A stretch of 64,000 nt of DNA from contig CAVYZH010000011.1 of NCBI GenBank assembly GCA_963772975.1, positions 430,769 to 494,768 on the forward strand, given 5' to 3'. The DNA comes from AC-32 sp963772975 (lineage in GTDB: Bacteria; Actinomycetota; Thermoleophilia; Gaiellales; Gaiellaceae). Of the stretch, positions 16,075 to 25,655 are shown piece after piece (within the stretch, counting starts at the first letter, position 1; every line of letters starts with the position of its first letter). Position numbers and translations under genes: made by a program. Below the pieces are notes generated by a model. It did no database searches. It saw nothing but the letters and a program-made list of their open reading frames with translations, and had not been told where the DNA came from.

Positions 16075-16683
16075 ATGTACGACGCGCTCACGACCCGGTA
16101 CACGTTCTCGTGCCCGGAGCGCGGGGAAGCGCGCGTCGCCCTGTCGTCGTTCCGCCGGCTCGAGCAGCTACCCGGGCCGGCGCAGCCCGCGGTCTTCGAG
16201 GTCGAGTTCGGATGTGCCTGCGGCGGCGAGCACCCCGGCCTTGTCGGGCACGACGAGCTGGACTGGGCGCCGCTCGGGCTTGGAGGCGAGGCGACCTTCC
16301 TGAACCTGATGACCGCGAACCTCGAGCCGCTCGAAGCCGAGCTCGCCGATCTAGCCGCCCGGCGTATCCAGGCCGGCGAGTGGCCCTGGAGCTTCTTCTG
16401 CTACGCCGAGGAGCGGCCGCGCCCGGTGTTCCCGTCCGCCTTTCTCGTGCTCGCTCCCGCGGGGCGCGGGGAGGAGGTCGGGCTGGCCGTCCGCTGCCCC
16501 GTCTGCGGCAGCGTCTCGATCAACCTCGTCAGCACGCAGCACCTCGACGTGCCGTTCCACAACGACCGCGAGATTGGCGTGGTGGCGCACGTCTTCGCCG
16601 GAGACGCCGAGCGGCTGGTGGAGGAGTTCGTCGCCGAGCTGTACTCGGCCGGCTTTGACAGCCGCCGCCTGAAGCTGCAGTAG
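16075..16683 (+). CDS. Conserved hypothetical protein with paired cysteines
   Basis: A 202-residue soluble protein with cysteines in FSCPERGE, FGCACGGEHPGL and VRCPVCGSVSINLVSTQHLD, which suggests a zinc-ribbon-like fold. The start is probably ATG 16075; a GTG lies directly before it. The latter half contains VPFHNDREIGVVAHVFAGD and an amphipathic C-terminal helix. It follows apt by 28 bases and may belong to the same transcript. I do not recognise the family. Confidence 0.65.
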   Translation: MYDALTTRYTFSCPERGEARVALSSFRRLEQLPGPAQPAVFEVEFGCACGGEHPGLVGHDELDWAPLGLGGEATFLNLMTANLEPLEAELADLAARRIQAGEWPWSFFCYAEERPRPVFPSAFLVLAPAGRGEEVGLAVRCPVCGSVSINLVSTQHLDVPFHNDREIGVVAHVFAGDAERLVEEFVAELYSAGFDSRRLKLQ

Positions 16684-16733
16684 CGACGGTTCACTTCTCG
16701 CCGACCGGGTACGAACGGCGCGGAGGTGGTGCC

Positions 16734-17324
16734 ATGTACGGCTTGACACGTGGAACGATCACACTGCTCGGTGCGGCCGCCGCGGGCGTGCTGGTCTGGC
16801 TCGCGACCCGGGTCGACGGGGGTTCGAACGGCGGCTACTGGGCCGTCTACGGGCTGATCGCGGCCGCGGGGCTTGCGATGGCGTTCTCGCAGATCCTCGG
16901 CGGCTGGACGAAGTGGGGCTGGCCGCGGCCGTCGCTGAACGTCTTCCTGATCGCGTTCCTCCCGGTGCTCGTCGCGGCGGGGTGGGTCGTGATCGCACAC
17001 CAGCCCGATGCGAACTGGTTCCGCTCGCACGTCCTCAGCTGGTCGGACGACATCGGGATCCTCGGCCTTGTCCGAGACCTGACCGAGTACGTCGCCGTCC
17101 TGGCCTTCGGCGTGGGGCTCGTGTTCGGGTTCACGTTCGACACGTCCGGGCCGGCAGCGTACGGCCCGTTCGGCCGGCGCCGGCGCGCAGCCTCGGTGCC
17201 CGCCGGGGGCGCGGCTCCGCCGCCCGAGGTGGACGACCGGCCGACCGCGCGCGAGGAGCACGAGGCCGAGGCCGACCGCGAGGACGAGGTCGCGCGAGAG
17301 CGCGAGCCCGCCCGCACCGAATAA
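16734..17324 (+). CDS. Four-helix membrane protein with charged tail
   Basis: A hypothetical 196-residue protein. Hydrophobic spans are visible in LGAAAAGVLVWLATRV, YWAVYGLIAAAGLAMAFSQI, LNVFLIAFLPVLVAAGWVVI and LTEYVAVLAFGVGLVFGFTF. The C-terminal 50 residues are rich in Arg, Glu, Ala and Pro and should be cytoplasmic. An SD-like GGAGGTGG lies about 7 bases upstream of the ATG. No known domain is recognised. Confidence 0.65.
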   Translation: MYGLTRGTITLLGAAAAGVLVWLATRVDGGSNGGYWAVYGLIAAAGLAMAFSQILGGWTKWGWPRPSLNVFLIAFLPVLVAAGWVVIAHQPDANWFRSHVLSWSDDIGILGLVRDLTEYVAVLAFGVGLVFGFTFDTSGPAAYGPFGRRRRAASVPAGGAAPPPEVDDRPTAREEHEAEADREDEVAREREPARTE

Positions 17325-17397
17325 CCAGCGCAGCCCGTTCGTTCGCCCCTCCCGGGAGGGATGCGGCGGGCTGGACCGAGGCCGATACCAACTGAGC

Positions 17398-17583
17398 ATG
17401 AGCGCCGCACTCGACAGCCGCCACCCGAAGCGTCTCGACCTGCTGCTCGCGCATTGCGCGGAGGCCGCGCCGGGGCGGAAACCCGTCTTCGAGCGGCTGC
17501 GCGAGAAGATCGGGGCCGAGCTCGCCCGCGTGCTTGTGTTCGCGCTCGCCGGCTCTCAGCGCCGGTCGGCGCGCCGCGGCTGA
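17398..17583 (+). CDS. Possible small basic protein
   Basis: A 61-codon ATG frame (MSAALDSRHPKRLDLLLAHC, then KPVFERLREKIGAELARVLV) encodes a helical, basic protein. Its last 28 bases overlap the end of the opposite-strand membrane protein. No clear ribosome-binding site is seen. The family is unknown. Confidence 0.4.
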   Translation: MSAALDSRHPKRLDLLLAHCAEAAPGRKPVFERLREKIGAELARVLVFALAGSQRRSARRG

Positions 17584-17774
17584 CGCGTCGGCGCGTCAGC
17601 GCCGAACGCCATCACCAGCAGAAAGACCACGAACCCGGTCACCACGCCGAAGATGAACGCAGTGCCGCCGTTGACGCCGACGGCGAGCCCTCCGAGCCAG
17701 ACGTAGAGGCCGAAGACGAGCGCCCAGATGAAGGCGATCACGCCGCGCGAGAACGACGGAGCTCGAAGGTGCAC
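17556..17774 (-). CDS. Small two-helix membrane protein
   Basis: A 72-residue protein from a GTG start. Two hydrophobic spans (GVIAFIWALVFGLYVWLGGL and GTAFIFGVVTGFVVFLLVMA) are followed by a basic tail rich in Arg. It is convergent with the preceding small gene. Similar small membrane proteins are common in actinobacteria; the function is unknown. Confidence 0.6.
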   Translation of the reverse strand: MHLRAPSFSRGVIAFIWALVFGLYVWLGGLAVGVNGGTAFIFGVVTGFVVFLLVMAFGADAPTRQPRRADRR

Positions 17775-17810
17775 TGCGCGGACTCTAACCGCCTCGGCGA
17801 CCGTTCGGGG

Positions 17811-17851
17811 TTATCCACAAGCTGCACGCCCTGCTGTGGAAATGTGGATAA
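17811..17851. promoter_or_regulatory. Two inverted perfect DnaA boxes
   Basis: TTATCCACA at 17811-17819 and its exact complement TGTGGATAA at 17843-17851 lie 23 bases apart in the 421-base gap upstream of the sigma factor gene; a further TGTGGA half site is at 17835-17840. No dnaA, dnaN or rpmH is nearby, so regulation or DnaA titration is more likely than an origin. Confidence 0.6.
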
Positions 17852-18096
17852 TTGAATTTCCGCAAATTGCGGCTTCGACGTGGTTCAAAGCCCTTGATCC
17901 GTGTGGGCGGTGCCCCTAGATTCCTTCTTGCGCCGAGCACGGAACCGGAGTAGGTCGAAGCCGAGTTCGAAGGCAGTACCCGCAAGGGGAAGGTCAGCGA
18001 AAACGGTGGACGAAACGGAGACCGACTCGGCGAATTTTTTTGGTCCAACCGAGGCGACCGGGGTGGGAGTCGCCGTCGCAGCCCTCGTGTCTCAAC

Positions 18097-18115
18097 TTGA
18101 CATAACACCCGTTAT
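18097..18115 (+). promoter_or_regulatory. Promoter-like element with small palindrome upstream of the sigma factor
   Basis: TTGACA at 18097-18102 matches a -35 box, and ATAAC-ACCC-GTTAT (18102-18115) forms a 5-base-arm palindrome directly against it, 80 bases before the sigma gene. A convincing -10 box at the standard spacing is not seen. Confidence 0.3.
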
Positions 18116-18195
18116 CGTGCATTGCGGCGAATATCGCGCAGCGAGAGGGTTTCGGCGGGCGCGCTTCGTGGCAGGAAGCTAGCTAGGTTGCAGGG

Positions 18196-19263
<1,068 letters not shown>

Positions 19264-19958
19264 GCCCGAGCGCCGAGCCGTCGAAAAGCGGCAGCGCTCG
19301 ATCCTCCCCCACCCTGGCCCTGACGAGCTCGTAGGCCTCGTCGAGCCGCGCGGGCCTGCTCAAGCGGTGGCCGTCAGAGGCCACGACCGCCGCGTCGCCG
19401 GCCTCCACGAGGCGCCAGGCGAGCTCCTCACTCTCCTCGCCGTGCCGCCCGAGCAGGCTCGTGGCGTTCACCTGCAAGGGCCAGCGCTGTGCCAGCTCAT
19501 GGGCCAGCTCCGGCCGCTCGCGGATCGGCTCCGTGCGCTCGGGATGGGCGACCAGCGGCCGCAACCCGGCGCGCTCGATGTGCTCGGCGAGTTCGATCAG
19601 ATCGGCGGCGGGCCCCGGGAACGGCATCTCGACCAGGACGACGTCGGTGCCTTCGAGCAGGTAGCGGGCCGGATCCTCGTGCAACAGCGGCGGCGCGGGC
19701 GTGAGCTCGAAGCCCAGCCACAGCTCGAGGCTCGCCCGGGCCTTCAGACGCTCGTACGCGCGCCGAACGTCTCGCTCGCGTGCTTCGGTCAGCGGCAGAT
19801 GCGGCCACACGTGCGGCGTGGCGAACAGGATCGCGGTTCCCGAGGCGGCGGCCAGGTCGCAGAGCTCGAGGCCGTCCGCCGTCGTCTTCGCGCCGTCGTC
19901 GCCCGAGGGCACGACGTGTGAGTGGCAGTCGACGAAGAGCGGCTCCACGCCGCCCAGG

Positions 19959-20909
<951 letters not shown>

Positions 20910-21100
20910 CACGCAGCCTCTATCGGTCGGGCCACTCCCTCGCTTGAGGGACGATCGCACCCACACGAGGGATCAGGGAGGGCGCCGTCGAACCGAGGAG
21001 GCACACATAGATGCCTAACTCTCAGCCGAAGCCAACGTCAGACTCAGTGGCGGCCGTGTTTGGGGTCGCCAGTCTCGTGCAAGGGGTCTTCTAGAGAGAT

Positions 21101-21889
21101 ATGTGCGGAATCGCCGGATATAGCTTGAGCGCGTCGAGTCGGATCGACAGGACTCTCGCCGCTCAGGCCCTGCTCGCGGGGATCGCCGAGCGCGGCGCCG
21201 ACGCCGTCGGGTACGCCTACCGGCGCGGCACGAGCAAGGCGGCGATCCACAAGCAGCGCTCCGGCGCCAGCGCCCTGCTCGAGCAGGTCGTGCTCCCGAC
21301 CAGCGCGAGCGAAGCCCTGATACACGTGCGTGATTACACAAAGGGTCACCCCCGGATCGAGGCCAACAACCACCCCATCCGCCACGGCGCCGTCGTGGGC
21401 GTGCACAACGGGGTCATCCTCAACGACGACGAGTTGATGGAAGAGCATGGCTTCGAGCGTGCCGAGCCGGAGATGACGGTCGACTCGGAGGCCATCTTCG
21501 CGCTCGCCGAGGCTCACGAGGGCGCTCCTGGCGCCCTGGAGCAGCTCCGCGGCTCGATGGCGACCGCCTGGCTCGACGCGCGGCGCCCCCGCACCCTGTT
21601 CCTGGCCCGCGGCGTCGGCCGGCCCCTCTGGATCGGCGAGGGCCACGACGAGCTCCTGTTCGCCTCGACCAAGGCCGCCCTCGAGGTGGCCGAGCGGTTC
21701 CTGCGGCTGAAGCTGCGCAAGCGCGAGCTCGCCGAAGGCACGCTCGGGGTGGTCGCCGACGGCGAGGTGCTCGAGAAGCTCCGCTTCAAGCCCGACCGGG
21801 ACTTCGAAGAGTCCAAGCTCCCGGCCGTGCGCGCGCCGCAGGAAGGTGCGTTCTGCCTGCAGCGCCTCGCGGCACTCGCCTCGCTCTAA
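21101..21889 (+). CDS. Class II glutamine amidotransferase, stand-alone
   Basis: The 262-residue protein begins MCGIAGYS with the N-terminal catalytic Cys2 of Ntn-type amidotransferases. Further family motifs are IHVRDYTKGHPRIEANNHPI and VVGVHNGVILNDDELM. No synthase (GlmS, PurF or AsnB) domain is attached, so it acts either as a free glutaminase with a partner or on small substrates. The C-terminal 50 residues are unremarkable. The 190-base gap before it holds only its ribosome-binding site (AGAGAGAT) and the upstream region of the second sigma factor. Confidence 0.85.
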   Translation: MCGIAGYSLSASSRIDRTLAAQALLAGIAERGADAVGYAYRRGTSKAAIHKQRSGASALLEQVVLPTSASEALIHVRDYTKGHPRIEANNHPIRHGAVVGVHNGVILNDDELMEEHGFERAEPEMTVDSEAIFALAEAHEGAPGALEQLRGSMATAWLDARRPRTLFLARGVGRPLWIGEGHDELLFASTKAALEVAERFLRLKLRKRELAEGTLGVVADGEVLEKLRFKPDRDFEESKLPAVRAPQEGAFCLQRLAALASL

Positions 21890-21893
21890 CGAT

Positions 21894-22577
21894 CTACTCG
21901 ATCGTGCCGTCGCTGGCGACGTCCGTCCCGGACGCGACCAGTCGCTCGCGGACGAGGAACTGGAAGGTCGACCAGGCGCCCTTGCGGCCCTCGAACATGC
22001 GGTAGATCTGCCACTCGGTCAGCATCGCGTCGTCGCGCTTGCGCGCTTCCGACCAGTCGGCGAACTTCGGCAGCCGGCCGATCGTCTTCGCGAGCTCCAT
22101 CCCCTGCTCCAGCGCGCGCTCGAGCTTCTCCTCTCCGACCGGGACGTCGAAGCCGGCCTCGCGCAGGGCGTTCGCCAGCGAGCCGAAAGTGTGCCAGTAG
22201 AGGGATTTCGAGGGCATGCGGCCGCGGTGCTCCTCGATGTCCCGCGCAGTCGGGATGCGCCCCAGCTCCTCCCCCAGTCCCTTCAGCAGCTCCAGCAGCT
22301 CCTCGCGAGTGGCAAAGCGGCGCGGCACGAGGCCGGCCTTGCGCTTGGCCTCGTTCCAGCTGCCGAAGTGCTCGATCACCGTCTGGGGATGGACGCTCGT
22401 TCCCGTGTCGGCGGCGAATTCGCGCATCGTCGGCGAGCGCCCGAGCCGCTTGGCGCACGCGGAGAGCTCGGCGAGGATCTGCTCGTCCGTGTAGCGCTTG
22501 CGAATGCCGGCCTGGAAAGCCTCGAGCGCCTTCCGGTCGATGCCCGCAAGCGCACGGTACTGGGGCCGGCGGGGCAT
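21894..22577 (-). CDS. HNH-repeat (homing-endonuclease-associated repeat) protein
   Basis: A 227-residue protein from ATG 22577. It contains three copies of a roughly 55-residue helical repeat: LGRSPTMREFAADTGTSVHP ending FGSWNEAKRKAGL, then LGRIPTARDIEEHRGRMPSK ending FGSLANALREAGF, then IGRLPKFADWSEARKRDDAM ending GAWSTFQFLVRERL. This repeat is known beside HNH and homing nucleases and is thought to bind DNA. No HNH or other nuclease motif follows, so it is probably a stand-alone DNA-binding protein. It ends 4 bases from the convergent amidotransferase gene. Confidence 0.65.
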   Translation of the reverse strand: MPRRPQYRALAGIDRKALEAFQAGIRKRYTDEQILAELSACAKRLGRSPTMREFAADTGTSVHPQTVIEHFGSWNEAKRKAGLVPRRFATREELLELLKGLGEELGRIPTARDIEEHRGRMPSKSLYWHTFGSLANALREAGFDVPVGEEKLERALEQGMELAKTIGRLPKFADWSEARKRDDAMLTEWQIYRMFEGRKGAWSTFQFLVRERLVASGTDVASDGTIE

Positions 22578-22660
22578 CTGCTTCTCCAATAAGGATAGAG
22601 CAACTTCGCCCTCTCGCAAACTGCGGGCTAGCGTTTGCGGGCGATTGAAAGCGTGGCCGA

Positions 22661-25387
22661 CTAGGACGCGACCAAGACTTGCGGGCGCTGATCCTCGCCG
22701 TCGAGGCCCTCGATCGGCAGGATCCGCTCGAGCGCCGCGACGCAGCGCGGGCAAAACTGGGTGCCAGCGGCGCGGCGGAGCTCGTCCAGCGCCTCCGAGG
22801 CGGGCCTGGCGGCCCGGTAGATGCGAGTCGTGAGCATCGAGTCGAGCGCGTCGGCGACGTGGATGATCCGGGCGCCGAGCGGGATCTCCTCGCCCTTGAG
22901 CCCGTCCGGGTAGCCGGCGCCGTCGAAGCGCTCGTGGTGGTGCCGGATCGCCGGGACGGCGTCGTTCAGGAAGCCGAGGCGGTCGATGATGCGCGCGCCT
23001 TCGTCGGCGTGCCGCTGCATCAGCTCCCACTCCTCCGTGGTCAGGCTCGCGGGCTTGAGCAGGATCGCATCCGGGATCGCCAGCTTGCCGATGTCGTGGA
23101 AGAGCGCCGCGTGTCCGAGCAGGTCGAGCTCTGCCTGCGAGAGGCCGAGCTCGCGGCCGATCGCCAGCGCGAGCTGCTGCACGCGCCGCGAGTGGCCGGC
23201 GGTGTAGGCGTCGCGGGCGTCGACCGTGGCCGAGAGGCTCTGCATGGCCGCCGTCGAGCGCTCCTTGAGCAGCCGGTTGGCGTGCTCGAGCGAGACGTTC
23301 TGGGTCTGGATCGTCTCGGCCGCCGCGCGGAGCTTCTGGGCGCTGCGCTGCGTGTGCCGCAGGTAGGCCTCCTGTGTCTTGCGCATCAGCAGGAGCGGCA
23401 CCGCGAAGACCGCGAGGGCCCATAGGCCGGCCGATTCGTTGCCGACCCAGATCACGCCGCCGATGAAGCCGTAGACGAGGTAGTGGGTCGCGAGCCAGGC
23501 GAAGCGCTCCCTGAAGACCGCCCACCAGCGCTCGTGGCCTTCGATCGCGACCACCGCGCTCAGCAGCGTCATGTTGACCATGAAGTAGGTACCCCCGGCG
23601 GCGATGCCTGCCGCGATGTAGACGAACTTCTGCATGCCGTCCGGCGCCAGGAAGCCGGATGTGAAGACCGCGGCCGCCGCGAGCGAGGAGAGCGCGAGCG
23701 TGCCGATGTTGAAGACCACGTAGTGGAACGGCGACCGCCTCGCGCTCCACTCCACCGCGGCGATCGTGATCGCCAGGGCGATGGCCGCGCGGACGCCGAA
23801 CAGCGCGGCGCCGGCAATCGAGCCGACTGCGCTGACCGAGATCGAGCCGTCGTCGACCTCGAGCGCGAGCGCCTGGCCGGCACCGACGAGCGCGACGAGC
23901 GCGATCAGGCCGAGCCAATCCGTGTTGTGGCCGTAGATCGCGCCGAGCGAGCCGGCCACGAGGCCCACGGCGCTGACGATCCCGACGAAGACCGCGAGGC
24001 GCCGCGAGAGCGAGAGGAAGCGAGGCCCGTGCATCGCGTGAGGCCGCGGGTGCCGGCGCTCGAGATCCGGGACGCTCTCGGCGGGAGGAGGCAGCGGCAC
24101 GATGTGGTCGCCGTCCTCCGGAACCGCGACGAGCCGGCTCTGGCGCTTCTCCGGCATCAGCAGCGGCTCGGAGCTCGCATCGAGCACCCGGTTGCGGCCT
24201 TGAAGCTTGGCGCGGTAGACGGCCAGGTCGGCCTGGTGGATCAGCTCGTTCGCGTCGGCTCCGTCGCGCGGGAACGCCGCGACGCCGATCGAGACCGTGG
24301 CGCGGATGGGCTCGCTCGAGGTCTCGACGTCGTAGGTGCGAGCCGCAACCGTGCGCCGGATCCGCTCGGCGATCTCGAAGGCCTGCTCCGGTGTCGTCTC
24401 CGGGAGCAGGATCGCGAACTCCTCGCCGCCGAAGCGGGCCGGGACGTCGTAGTGACGCAGGTGTGAGCGGAACACCTCGGCGATGCCCTGGAGCACCGCG
24501 TCACCGGCGAGATGGCCGTAGGTGTTGTTGATGTCCCGCAGCAGGTCGAGGTCGGCCATCACGAGCGAGAGCGGTCGCTCGAAGCGATCGGCGCGCAGCA
24601 GCTCCTCGTTCAGCGCAAGCGCGAAGTGCCTGGCATTGAAGAGGCCGGTCTTCGGGTCGACGCGCGCCTCCTCCTGCAGCTGTGGGACGCTCAGGGAGCG
24701 GTGGATCAGCAGCAGCGGGGCGACGGCGAACGGGATTAGCCAGGGGTTCGCGGCCCAGAACGCCGCCATCGCGACGCCGAGCATCGCCAGCACGAGGTCG
24801 GTCGAGAGGCTCGGAAACGAGAACAGACCGGACTCGCGCAGCGAGTGGCCGCGGGCCAGGTGCAGCATCGGGGCCATCAAGAGGTGGTTGACGCCGACGA
24901 TCGAGGCGGCCGCGGCGAGGCCGGCGAGCGCGTAGTTGACGTCGGTGGCGCCGCCGATCCCCAGGATCCCGTGGAAGGCCGCATAGGCCGCGAGCATCGA
25001 GAGCGTCCAGTTGCAGATATTGAAGATCTGGATGTACCAGGCGCTGCGGCTCTTCAGCCATTCCGGGATGTGCATCGCCACGCCGATCAGGACGACGAGC
25101 TCCGGCGGGAGGAGCATGGCGGCCGGGATCAGGAAGACGATCGTCGTGTGGTACGACTGGTTCCGCGGCGTGCGCACGACGAACAGCTGCGCGACGGCCG
25201 CGATCGTGCCGAGGATGACGAACGTCGTCCAGCCCGGCGTGTGCGGGCTCAAATGGGAAAGCAGCGGCAGCGAGACGGCGGTCGTAAAGGCAGCGACGAC
25301 GAAGAAGTAGACCGCTGCCCTGGCCGCGAGCTTCGGCGAGCCGCTCGCCTCGACGTCGTGAGCGATCGGGCTCGGGACGGCGCTCAC
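22661..25387 (-). CDS. Membrane diguanylate cyclase/HD-GYP phosphodiesterase fusion
   Basis: A 908-residue protein with two membrane blocks and two c-di-GMP domains. Order: membrane helices (about 25-225), GGDEF domain (about 245-400, signature RFGGEEFAIL), a second set of membrane helices (about 455-650), then an HD-GYP domain (about 700-880) with LFHDIGKLAIPDAI and HHHERFDGAGYPDGL. The product-inhibition site RxxD (RHYD) stands five residues before GGEEF. The enzyme can in principle both make and break c-di-GMP in the membrane. It is the only such enzyme in the window; the RsiG-like protein at 14114 is a possible receptor. A long leader with hairpins precedes the start. Confidence 0.92.
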   Translation of the reverse strand: MSAVPSPIAHDVEASGSPKLAARAAVYFFVVAAFTTAVSLPLLSHLSPHTPGWTTFVILGTIAAVAQLFVVRTPRNQSYHTTIVFLIPAAMLLPPELVVLIGVAMHIPEWLKSRSAWYIQIFNICNWTLSMLAAYAAFHGILGIGGATDVNYALAGLAAAASIVGVNHLLMAPMLHLARGHSLRESGLFSFPSLSTDLVLAMLGVAMAAFWAANPWLIPFAVAPLLLIHRSLSVPQLQEEARVDPKTGLFNARHFALALNEELLRADRFERPLSLVMADLDLLRDINNTYGHLAGDAVLQGIAEVFRSHLRHYDVPARFGGEEFAILLPETTPEQAFEIAERIRRTVAARTYDVETSSEPIRATVSIGVAAFPRDGADANELIHQADLAVYRAKLQGRNRVLDASSEPLLMPEKRQSRLVAVPEDGDHIVPLPPPAESVPDLERRHPRPHAMHGPRFLSLSRRLAVFVGIVSAVGLVAGSLGAIYGHNTDWLGLIALVALVGAGQALALEVDDGSISVSAVGSIAGAALFGVRAAIALAITIAAVEWSARRSPFHYVVFNIGTLALSSLAAAAVFTSGFLAPDGMQKFVYIAAGIAAGGTYFMVNMTLLSAVVAIEGHERWWAVFRERFAWLATHYLVYGFIGGVIWVGNESAGLWALAVFAVPLLLMRKTQEAYLRHTQRSAQKLRAAAETIQTQNVSLEHANRLLKERSTAAMQSLSATVDARDAYTAGHSRRVQQLALAIGRELGLSQAELDLLGHAALFHDIGKLAIPDAILLKPASLTTEEWELMQRHADEGARIIDRLGFLNDAVPAIRHHHERFDGAGYPDGLKGEEIPLGARIIHVADALDSMLTTRIYRAARPASEALDELRRAAGTQFCPRCVAALERILPIEGLDGEDQRPQVLVAS

Positions 25388-25496
25388 GCGCTCCCCCCCG
25401 TTCGGGTCTTGCTGGGCTCGAAGCTGGTCATCGGGCCGCTCACCGTCTCCTAATCTCCGCGCGTCGCGCGGCGCCGCAGGAACACGAATCCAGTGC

Positions 25497-25527
25497 AGTG
25501 GTGAAGCACCCCTGCCGGTTCACCACT
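25497..25527 (-). promoter_or_regulatory. Hairpin in the leader of the GGDEF/HD-GYP gene
   Basis: AGTGGTGAA (25497-25505) and TTCACCACT (25519-25527) form a perfect 9-base stem around a 13-base GC-rich loop, about 110-140 bases upstream of the start codon on the minus strand. It may be an operator or leader RNA structure. It lacks the conserved bases of the known c-di-GMP riboswitches. Confidence 0.35.
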
Positions 25528-25601
25528 TCCGGAAGCTACGCCCCTGGAACGAGGGGTACATCCCCCTTTTTCGGTACGGCCCGAATATCCCCCGAACGAG
25601 G

Positions 25602-25627
25602 GAGGGCCGGGATTGCTCCCGGCCCTC
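25602..25627. terminator. Strong hairpin downstream of the S8 protease gene
   Basis: GAGGGCCGGGA (25602-25612) and TCCCGGCCCTC (25617-25627) form a perfect 11-base stem with a TTGC loop, 28 bases after the protease stop. There is no T run in the minus-strand direction. Confidence 0.55.
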
Positions 25628-25655
25628 GCCTCAGCGCGTATGCCCCGTCCGTCGC

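Noticed and set aside
17811..17851. Chromosomal replication origin
   Set aside because: There are only two exact DnaA boxes, no AT-rich unwinding region next to them and no dnaA/dnaN/rpmH nearby.
25388..25655. c-di-GMP riboswitch in front of the GGDEF/HD-GYP gene
   Set aside because: The conserved core sequences of class I and class II c-di-GMP riboswitches are not found; only plain hairpins are seen.
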